Shown: positions 17,867 to 24,858 of the stretch, piece after piece | Position numbering within the stretch: the first letter of the stretch is position 1 | Layout of the letters: every line of letters begins with the position of its first letter | Assembly (NCBI RefSeq): GCF_021390195.1 | Contig: NZ_CP090003.1 | Span: 1,972,001 to 2,036,000, forward strand | DNA from: Flagellimonas sp. CMM7 | Lineage (GTDB): Bacteria; Bacteroidota; Bacteroidia; Flavobacteriales; Flavobacteriaceae | DNA length: 64,000 bases | Direction: 5' to 3' | Notes under the pieces: generated by a model | The model's input: the letters and a program-made list of their open reading frames with translations, nothing else | Databases searched by the model: none | Told to the model about the DNA's origin: nothing | Program-made: the position numbers and the translations under genes

Positions 17867-18215
17867 AACCCATGGTACTTAGAGTAAACGCTGCTGCAGA
17901 TGCCGTAAATACAGAATAATCCAGGGGACCTTTTATTCCTGTTGAAAAAATCATGGACAAACCGAAGAGTAGCAATAGAATGCCACTTAGCTTAGCAAAG
18001 AACTCAGTTTTAAAACCCAGCAATAGACAAAGTCCAAAGAGGATTTCTAAAAATGTTGCAGTGATAGCAACAAAAGAAATCATCTGACCGGGAATCCTTG
18101 GGTTTAAGAGTTGTGTATACTCAACAAAACTGTCCCAGTTGTCCCAAGCAGAAACTGCTACATCTCACATTCCAAACCTGTCTGCACAAACTGAAAGTGA
18201 TAACCATTTTGCATC
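17826..18215 (-). pseudogene. DoxX-family membrane protein, broken by an in-frame stop
   Basis: An intact-looking 85-residue reading frame (17826-18083) is only the C-terminal part of a DoxX protein with three hydrophobic segments. In the same frame upstream I can read further family-like sequence: SAWDNWDSFVEYTQLLNPR, then a TGA at 18165-18167, then LSLSVCADRFGM. A Trp codon at the TGA would fit the family pattern. No start codon is visible beyond ~18215, where the next gene's promoter begins, so the N-terminus is also lost. DoxX proteins are small quinone-linked or redox-related membrane subunits. Confidence 0.7.
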
Positions 18216-18260
18216 TTGAAAGGAAGAAAACACCTCATTTATTTCTAAAAAACGTATTTG

Positions 18261-18290
18261 AAAGATGACATTTTCTATTTTTGGTTATAT
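18261..18290 (+). promoter_or_regulatory. Shared-motif promoter P1 (GATGACATT-N11-GTTATA)
   Basis: GATGACATT at 18264-18272 and GTTATA at 18284-18289, preceded by AAA. The same two blocks with identical 20-base start-to-start spacing occur before 24324 and 28039. It does not look like the usual TTG/TAnnTTTG promoter, so a dedicated sigma factor is likely, with the ECF gene at 22426 the obvious candidate. Confidence 0.7.
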
Positions 18291-18303
18291 ACGATAAAAC
18301 AAA

Positions 18304-19140
18304 ATGAGCCAAACCAAACTAATACTATTGATTTTCTTGGGGGCACAGATGGCAATTTCTCAAGAATTACCACAATCCACAATTGATGAAATAGTGAGTG
18401 ATTACCAAGCTAAAATGGAACATGCTACTGTGCTAAAAGATTGTGGCCATGCATTTGATGGGCCAGCCTTTATCATTAAACAATTTGAAAATAATTGGTT
18501 GGATGCGATGCTTTTGGTTACAAGTGATTCTAAGAGCACCATTGGCAGAGATATCTATAATCAATATAAAGCGTTGGGCAAAATAGATAATGGACATAAT
18601 ATTTACTCCAAAGCAGAAGAGATCCTAAAGAATCTTACCAAACATGTTAACCGGAAAGGCGTTACATACCATTTAAGTATTTTAAAATCTGATGAAATAA
18701 ATGCATTTGCTACCCTAGGAGGATACCTCTACATTACAACGGGTTTAATAGACTTTGTGGATTCCTATGATGAACTGGCATTTATAATAGGTCATGAAGT
18801 GGCTCATGAAGATAAACTACATACCCAAAGAAAAGTAACCAAGCTAACACTGTCCGCAGACTTGTCTAATAGAACACGATTGCAAATCTTTAATGACATT
18901 GCCAAAGGCTTGAACAGCACTTTCTCCCCACCTTTTGATCAAATAGATGAGTATGAATCTGACAAGCACGGTTTTGAGCTGGCGTACAAAGCAGGGTATG
19001 ATGTGAACAGGTTTGCTGATTTCTTCAAAAAGCTTGAAAAATATCAGGAACAAGATTTAATCAAGAAACTTACTTCTACCCATCCATTTGCAGAACACAG
19101 AAAAAAATGCATCGAACAATATATTGTTAACCATCAATAA
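18304..19140 (+). CDS. M48-family metallopeptidase, secreted
   Basis: 278 residues. A signal peptide (cleavage after AISQ, ~20) is followed by an insertion of ~100 residues and then the M48 core: AFATLGGYLYITTGLI, zinc motif GHEVAHED with HEVAH, and the third zinc ligand in EYESDKHGFELA. The protein ends with the THPFAEHRKKCIEQY segment common in BepA/YfgC-type quality-control proteases. It would act in the periplasm or at the outer membrane on misfolded proteins. First gene of the P1 transcript, 11 bases before the FHA-ABC transporter gene, so envelope maintenance is a plausible theme for the whole unit. Confidence 0.88.
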   Translation: MSQTKLILLIFLGAQMAISQELPQSTIDEIVSDYQAKMEHATVLKDCGHAFDGPAFIIKQFENNWLDAMLLVTSDSKSTIGRDIYNQYKALGKIDNGHNIYSKAEEILKNLTKHVNRKGVTYHLSILKSDEINAFATLGGYLYITTGLIDFVDSYDELAFIIGHEVAHEDKLHTQRKVTKLTLSADLSNRTRLQIFNDIAKGLNSTFSPPFDQIDEYESDKHGFELAYKAGYDVNRFADFFKKLEKYQEQDLIKKLTSTHPFAEHRKKCIEQYIVNHQ

Positions 19141-19151
19141 CAGGGATTAAG

Positions 19152-21536
19152 ATGCATTTAGAATTCAATGGCACCAGACTGGAATTGTCAGAAACTCCCA
19201 TCTCAATTGGACGAAAGGGTCATGGAGCAGATGTTGAAATTGACGCCCGAACAGCATCGCGAAAGCATGCATTGGTGAAAAAAGTAAATACTAAAGTATT
19301 TATCAAGGATTTAGAAAGTGCCAATGGCATTTTATTAAATGCAAAAAGAATGGTATCCAAAAATTGGGTAGAAATCTCACCTGAAGATAAGGTTACAATT
19401 GCTTCCCAAACGTTTAAGTTGGTTGATGAAGTTGTGCCCGTAGTGGAAGAAACTTCTTCACCACACGAGGATGTAGAAAAGCCGCAGGTTAAGGGCATCT
19501 CAGACTTTAAGTCGCAAATTGATAAAAAAGGCTTTCTGAATGTGGGCAGGTTGTCATCTAACGATATCGTTTTTGATGACCCTACGGTAACGCGCGTTCA
19601 TGCAAGAATAAGTGTTGAGGATAAAAAGTATTATGTAGAAGATCTCGGCTCCAAAAACAAGACCTATATAAACGGAAGGGAAGTTACGGGCAAGGTGGTT
19701 TTAAAGGATAGTGATGTTGTCACCATATCCTCATATATGATCAACCTTATTGAGGGGTACAAAGATTTAAGAAAGGAAAAATACGCTATAAAGGCTGTTT
19801 CTATCCAAAAGAAATACCCAAACAATAAAATTGGACTTCAGAACCTTTCCATGGATATTCCCAATTCTAGTTTTGTCGCCCTTATGGGACCTTCAGGTTG
19901 CGGAAAATCTACATTGCTCAAATGCTTAAACGGAGATAATCCGGCAACTTCGGGTGAGGTTTTTATCCATGGCTTATCACTGAGAAAAAACTTCAACTTA
20001 ATCAAGAAGAAGATTGGGTATGTTCCTCAGGATGATATTATCCATAAAGAACTGACCGTTTATAGAACATTGTTTTATGCAGCAAAATTGCGTCTGCCAG
20101 ATGACACCACGAATGAAGAAATAAACAAAAGGATAAACAAGGTAATAACGGACCTCAATCTAAATCAAGACAAGGAAAAAGACATTAAGGATGTTAAGGT
20201 GGGAAGTCTCTCTGGGGGTCAACGCAAAAGAATTTCCATTGCTGTAGAATTATTGACAGAACCTACCATTTTGTTTTTAGATGAACCTACATCTCCACTT
20301 GATCCAGAGACCATAGAGAGTTTTTTAATGAGTTTGCAAACACTGGCACACTCGGGAACTACAATTGTTATGGTTACCCATAAGCCGGAAGACTTAAATT
20401 ATGTGGATCAGGTTATTTTCTTGGGAGTACAAGGACACCTTGTTTACAAAGGACCCGCGCAGTTGTTGACCAGCCATTTTGGTGCTGAAAATATTATACA
20501 GGTGTATAGTAAAATGAGCGATTCAAATATGGTAAAATCCACCTATTACCAAAAGCCCAATGCAATACCCTATAAAAATTCTAACGCAACAGATTTTAAA
20601 CGAGACAAACCGGATTCGCTATGGTTGCAACTTTACTGGCTGGTATCTAGATATTTTAACATCAAAATAAACGACAAGGAGAATCTATTGTTATTATTGG
20701 CGCAACCTGTTATCATTGCTGGTTTGGTATGTTTGGTGTTTGACCGACTTCAAATAGGAGTGCTATTTTTAATGGCGATATCTGCTATATGGTTTGGTGT
20801 AAGCAATGCAGCAAAAGAAGTTGTTGGGGAGCTTTCCGTATATAAAAGGGAACGTATGTACAACCTTAACATACACACCTACATACTTTCTAAATGGATG
20901 GTGCTCGCCCTTATTGCCCTAGTGCAAACCATAGTTTTTGTCAGTGTCATATACCTCAATTTCAAATTCAATACGTATGGCAATTTTGATGAGGTTTACC
21001 TTAGACCGTATGGACAAGGAATTCTGTTCATGTTCTATATTTCCTTTTCCGCATCTCTTATTGGGTTATGGCTTTCATCGTCATTAAACTCCACGGAAAA
21101 AGTAATGACCGTGGTTCCCATCGCTTTAATGCCACAGATTATGCTGGCCGGGGTAATGACAAAAATCAATAACGTTCTTGTAGAGATTCTAAGTTTTTTT
21201 ACCCTTGGCAGATGGGGCACGGAAGGTTTTGCCAGATTACAGGATGAAGCTTCGCCTTCCCACCCAAGAAATTTGGGATCCAAAGAGAGTGTTTTAACTT
21301 CTTACCCTTCACCAAGTAATCTTGACCCCAGCATAAAAGAAGCATCAGGTGTTGTGGAAGATTCTGCTTCTGCAATGGATATTTTGGATCTATACAATCA
21401 AAAATTAATAGATGAGGGGAGTTTGATAGGAGGAGCGCTCAACAGTTTTGATAAAAACATACTTGTCATAGCGCTGTTGAATGTCCTTTTTTACATCCTG
21501 ATTTATTCAGCCTTAAAGAAAAAAGACAGTATTTAA
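19152..21536 (+). CDS. FHA-FHA-ABC transporter (ATPase fused to ABC2-type permease)
   Basis: 794 residues. FHA domain 1 (~17-93) has IGR, SRKH and ESANG; FHA domain 2 (~128-200) has VGR, TRVH and GSKNKTYING. Both keep the phosphothreonine-binding residues. The ABC ATPase (~212-450) has Walker A GPSGCGKS (246-253), LSGGQ (353-357) and Walker B ILFLDE (373-378). The ABCG-like membrane half (~510-790) has about six helices. Order and content match mycobacterial Rv1747, an FHA-regulated exporter controlled by a Ser/Thr kinase, which fits the kinase and phosphatase genes in this island. The exported substrate is unknown. Start 11 bases after the M48 gene; no gap to the next start. Confidence 0.93.
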   Translation: MHLEFNGTRLELSETPISIGRKGHGADVEIDARTASRKHALVKKVNTKVFIKDLESANGILLNAKRMVSKNWVEISPEDKVTIASQTFKLVDEVVPVVEETSSPHEDVEKPQVKGISDFKSQIDKKGFLNVGRLSSNDIVFDDPTVTRVHARISVEDKKYYVEDLGSKNKTYINGREVTGKVVLKDSDVVTISSYMINLIEGYKDLRKEKYAIKAVSIQKKYPNNKIGLQNLSMDIPNSSFVALMGPSGCGKSTLLKCLNGDNPATSGEVFIHGLSLRKNFNLIKKKIGYVPQDDIIHKELTVYRTLFYAAKLRLPDDTTNEEINKRINKVITDLNLNQDKEKDIKDVKVGSLSGGQRKRISIAVELLTEPTILFLDEPTSPLDPETIESFLMSLQTLAHSGTTIVMVTHKPEDLNYVDQVIFLGVQGHLVYKGPAQLLTSHFGAENIIQVYSKMSDSNMVKSTYYQKPNAIPYKNSNATDFKRDKPDSLWLQLYWLVSRYFNIKINDKENLLLLLAQPVIIAGLVCLVFDRLQIGVLFLMAISAIWFGVSNAAKEVVGELSVYKRERMYNLNIHTYILSKWMVLALIALVQTIVFVSVIYLNFKFNTYGNFDEVYLRPYGQGILFMFYISFSASLIGLWLSSSLNSTEKVMTVVPIALMPQIMLAGVMTKINNVLVEILSFFTLGRWGTEGFARLQDEASPSHPRNLGSKESVLTSYPSPSNLDPSIKEASGVVEDSASAMDILDLYNQKLIDEGSLIGGALNSFDKNILVIALLNVLFYILIYSALKKKDSI

Positions 21537-22400
21537 ATGATTCAAATGAGAAACATATGTATACTCTTACTGGGATTGGTTATCTGTACTTCTTGTAGTA
21601 AAAAACCAAAATTTGTTCAGGTGGACAATGTTTCTATACTTGGATTAAAAGACAGTATCCTACTGGTTACCATGGATTATGTGGTATACAATCCCAACGA
21701 TGTAAAAACGAAGTTGAGGCAATCGGGCATGGAGATATTCTATAAAGATTCCCTAGTGGGAAATGGATATTTGGACAAACAGATAAATTTAGTGGCCAAT
21801 GATACCCTAAGTGTACCGGTACGTTTTGAGATAGCGGTAGAGAAATTACACAAATACTACCCGGAACTTATCAGTTCTGATTCAACCGTTTTTTCCATAA
21901 AAGGAAATAGCCGGGTAAGCTTTCTCTTGAATTCTTTTACAATTGATATGGATGATGAAATCCATTTAAATACGAAGGGCATTATCCATGAGCAAATACA
22001 AAAAAATTTAAGCACGGCTGATAATTTTAAAGTTCGATCAATATCTTCGAATAGACTACCATCATTTAACACAACCAAACTACAGCTTCAGATAGAAACC
22101 AAAAACAACCTTCCATTAGACTATGTTATAAATGAGTTGCAACTTGATTTTTATCTGGATAAAAGACGCGCCAAAGTTGCCAATTGGCAGCTTTCTGAAC
22201 CCTTAAGACAAAAGAGTCTGGAAAAAGCCTTGATACCTGTAGATGTTACCTTAAACAATATTGACATTTTAAAACAAGCGAAATTGTCTTGGCTTACAAA
22301 AACCGAGGTTAATTTTAGTATTTTGGGAGAGATACAGGTGCAAATAGAAGGATATGAATTTATAGTGCCAATAGAAGACAACTTAAATCTTGCTTTATAG
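21537..22400 (+). CDS. LEA2/WHy-like lipoprotein
   Basis: 287 residues; translation may start at 21537 or at the ATG at 21546. The lipobox is ICTSC. Two beta-rich units follow: one with DYVVYNPNDVKTKLRQSGMEIFYKDS and one with LQIETKNNLPLDYVINEL, each having the NPN or NNLP turn typical of LEA type 2 / WHy domains. In bacteria these are desiccation- or stress-associated envelope proteins and sometimes partner with transporters. The gene abuts the FHA-ABC stop with no spacer, so co-translation with the transporter is likely. Confidence 0.78.
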   Translation: MIQMRNICILLLGLVICTSCSKKPKFVQVDNVSILGLKDSILLVTMDYVVYNPNDVKTKLRQSGMEIFYKDSLVGNGYLDKQINLVANDTLSVPVRFEIAVEKLHKYYPELISSDSTVFSIKGNSRVSFLLNSFTIDMDDEIHLNTKGIIHEQIQKNLSTADNFKVRSISSNRLPSFNTTKLQLQIETKNNLPLDYVINELQLDFYLDKRRAKVANWQLSEPLRQKSLEKALIPVDVTLNNIDILKQAKLSWLTKTEVNFSILGEIQVQIEGYEFIVPIEDNLNLAL

Positions 22401-22425
22401 CAAACAACACAGAAAAAGCTCTTGA

Positions 22426-22986
22426 ATGACCGACCAAGAACTGATAGACCAACTTAAAAATGGCAATGAGGGGTGCTTAAAGCATCTTTACCAACATTTG
22501 GGGAAGGTAAAAGGATGGATTTCTCAAAATAGTGGGAATGATGACGATGCCCTTGATGTTTTCCAAGAGGCTATCATTGTTTTCTACAAAAATGTAATGT
22601 CGGGCAAATATGAACTTAGGAGCAAGATAAGCACCTATCTTTTTGAAGTTTCCAAACGGCAATGGCTCAACCAGCTAAATCGAAGGAAAAAATATGAAAA
22701 GCAAAGCGATGGGGTTGTGACCGTGGATTGGGGGCATGAGGATGATGAAATTGAATTCACCTATAAAGGGCCGTCCCTCAAAAAATATTTAATGGAAGCG
22801 TTGGAAAAGCTTGGAGAGCCTTGTAAATCCTTATTAGAGACAACCATTTTTTTAGGTATGCGAATGGAAGACATAGCGGAAAAATTTGATTACTCCGGAC
22901 CACGTTCAGCAAGCCAACAAAAATTGAGATGTCTGAAAAAACTAAGAAGCGGCATATCTTATGAAGTCATTATAGGCCTTAAATAA
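22426..22986 (+). CDS. ECF-type RNA polymerase sigma factor
   Basis: 186 residues. Region 2 spans ~10-80 with DALDVFQEAIIVFYKN and the -10-recognition segment ending in STYLFEVSKRQWLNQLNRR. Region 4 spans ~125-180 with LGEPCKSLLETTIFLGMRMEDIAEKF followed by a recognition helix SASQQKLRCLKKLR. No region 3, no extra domain. One base separates it from a membrane protein that looks like its anti-sigma factor. It probably reads the three GATGACATT-N11-GTTATA promoters of this island, including the one upstream of its own operon; that link is inference. Confidence 0.9.
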   Translation: MTDQELIDQLKNGNEGCLKHLYQHLGKVKGWISQNSGNDDDALDVFQEAIIVFYKNVMSGKYELRSKISTYLFEVSKRQWLNQLNRRKKYEKQSDGVVTVDWGHEDDEIEFTYKGPSLKKYLMEALEKLGEPCKSLLETTIFLGMRMEDIAEKFDYSGPRSASQQKLRCLKKLRSGISYEVIIGLK

Positions 22987-22987
22987 C

Positions 22988-24205
22988 ATGGAAGAAGATT
23001 TAAGACATATAGATTTAATAGATAAATATTTGAGCAATAGCTTAACCAGCTCTGAAGTGGAAATGGTTGAAAAACGTATTGCCGAAGACGCAAGTTTCGC
23101 CAAAGAGCTAGAAATCTACAAACAAATTTATAAGGGAATAGAGCAACAGGGGGATACTGCCTTAAAAGAAAGACTTGCATCATATTACAATAGTTACAAG
23201 GAGGAAAATGAAAGTAAGACCAACAAAGGGCGCTACCACAAACTAGTTGTATTTGGCAGCGGAATAGCGGCTTGCGTTCTTATAGGGTTACTATTGTTTT
23301 TTTATTATCGGAACGATGGACAGAACCCTAATTTTAAAGATATTAACCCAACTATAGTTGACATTGATACAGTGCAGCCCAATAGTAAGGATACCATAGA
23401 AAGCCTCATTAATGAAGATCGTTTGGTTCAGGAAGAAAAACCAGAACAAATAAATAAAGAGAACCAGGTTGACGAAGAATTGGTCAATCAAGAGGTGCCA
23501 AAAGACAAGCCTAAGGACACCGTTCTACCGGACAATGTAAATAACGATACTCAATTAGCTTTTGGGGGTTTTATACCTCTTCCTCCGGAGTCGGTCAGAA
23601 CAATCGAATACCCACTTCCCCTACGGTATACTTTTGATGGCGATAAACTAACCCTTTTTGGAGATCCTTTGCTATCTAAATTACAACTGGAACTTATAAA
23701 GAACAAAGAAAAAGAATACGTTTTGTTTTATAAAAGCAAGTACTTTTCAATTGATAAAACAGCTGGCATAAAACGTTTGGAAGAGTTGCGAACTGATAGT
23801 TCTTTTGGTAATTCATTATTGAAGCTAAAACCAAAGTTAAATCCATCCGAAGAGAGATTGAACATCGTGCTGGAAGACATCACTAGGTTTTCAGAGAAGT
23901 CCAAAAACCTAAAGGTAAGTTATGATTCAGAAAGTTCTTCGGACGCTTATTTTTTTGATGAAACAGACAATACCCTTGAACTTATTATAAACTCAAATTT
24001 GAATCCCGAAACAGCCAAAGTCTATGAAGTCAAGGAAAAGACTAGACGGCGCTACTTTTTAGTGGAAGACACAATGATATACGAGTTGGATGTCCATGCT
24101 AAAGAAGCCAAACCATTAAAGCAAGTAGAAATTACTAAAAACAAAATGGCGCGTCTTTTTATGGAGAAGGCTTCTTTTGAAACAACAGTGTATAAGGAGA
24201 AGTAA
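22988..24205 (+). CDS. Single-pass membrane protein, candidate anti-sigma factor
   Basis: 405 residues. The cytoplasmic N-terminus (1-78) contains DLIDKYLSNSLTSSEVEMVEKRIAED, a helical layout typical of Bacteroidota anti-sigma factors encoded right after an ECF gene. One transmembrane helix lies at ~82-100, followed by an acidic linker rich in E, D, N and P (~105-180) and a periplasmic beta-rich domain (~190-400) I do not recognise. The zinc-binding HxxxCxxC of zf-HC2 anti-sigmas is absent. It would hold the sigma factor at the membrane until an envelope signal arrives. Last gene of the P1 transcript. Confidence 0.7.
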   Translation: MEEDLRHIDLIDKYLSNSLTSSEVEMVEKRIAEDASFAKELEIYKQIYKGIEQQGDTALKERLASYYNSYKEENESKTNKGRYHKLVVFGSGIAACVLIGLLLFFYYRNDGQNPNFKDINPTIVDIDTVQPNSKDTIESLINEDRLVQEEKPEQINKENQVDEELVNQEVPKDKPKDTVLPDNVNNDTQLAFGGFIPLPPESVRTIEYPLPLRYTFDGDKLTLFGDPLLSKLQLELIKNKEKEYVLFYKSKYFSIDKTAGIKRLEELRTDSSFGNSLLKLKPKLNPSEERLNIVLEDITRFSEKSKNLKVSYDSESSSDAYFFDETDNTLELIINSNLNPETAKVYEVKEKTRRRYFLVEDTMIYELDVHAKEAKPLKQVEITKNKMARLFMEKASFETTVYKEK

Positions 24206-24279
24206 AATAGAAGTGTTTTTTAAAAAGCAATTTAGGTTTACGCAAAGAATGAAATAATTTTAGGTGAATTTATAAATTG

Positions 24280-24309
24280 AAAGATGACATTTCACTTTTC
24301 TAGTTATAT
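24280..24309 (+). promoter_or_regulatory. Shared-motif promoter P2 (GATGACATT-N11-GTTATA)
   Basis: GATGACATT at 24283-24291 and GTTATA at 24303-24308, followed by ATAGAATAAAAC as in P1, and 15 bases to the start codon. It drives the alarmone-hydrolase, kinase and small-protein genes. Confidence 0.7.
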
Positions 24310-24323
24310 AGAATAAAACAACA

Positions 24324-24833
24324 ATGACCAACAAAGAAAGAGCCCTTCTTGTAGCCGAAAAAGCCCATGCAAATCAACAATATGATATATACCCATACAT
24401 ATACCATATAAAACAAGTGGTAAAAATAATTGAAGATTTAGGGTATGATGAAACTGTTGTGGTAGCAGCTGTGTTGCACGATACTTTAGAGGACACAGAT
24501 CTTTCATACAATGATTTAAACAAGGCATTTGGTGAAGAAGTGGCAGAGATCGTTTATGCCGTAACTGATGAATTGGGAAGAAATAGAAAGGAGCGTAAAA
24601 CTAAAACCTATCCTAAGATAAAAGCAAACTGGAAGGCCACCGTAGTAAAAATATGCGACCGTATTGCCAACATGGAACAATCCAAAAGATACAATCAAAA
24701 ATTATTTAAAACCTATAAAGGGGAACATGAAGATTTTTGCAAACAGCTGCACAATGCTGAACACCCAAGTATTGAAGTGGATAAGGCATGGCAAAGGTTG
24801 TTTGGTTTAATAGAAGAAGTTTTTAAATTGTAA
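24324..24833 (+). CDS. Stand-alone HD hydrolase, small alarmone hydrolase-like
   Basis: 169 residues, a single HD domain of the RelA/SpoT hydrolase type with no synthetase, TGS or ACT domain. Metal ligands are likely H28 (YPYIYHIKQV), H52-D53 (LHDTLEDT) and D112 (KICDRIANM). The HDxxED and VKxxDRxxN motifs are those of ppGpp-hydrolysing enzymes such as Mesh1. It would degrade (p)ppGpp or a related nucleotide in the cytoplasm. First gene of the P2 transcript, 25 bases before the kinase, which couples alarmone turnover to this signalling island. A different nucleotide substrate remains possible. Confidence 0.82.
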   Translation: MTNKERALLVAEKAHANQQYDIYPYIYHIKQVVKIIEDLGYDETVVVAAVLHDTLEDTDLSYNDLNKAFGEEVAEIVYAVTDELGRNRKERKTKTYPKIKANWKATVVKICDRIANMEQSKRYNQKLFKTYKGEHEDFCKQLHNAEHPSIEVDKAWQRLFGLIEEVFKL

Positions 24834-24858
24834 TACGATTAGCCTAACACTCAACCAA

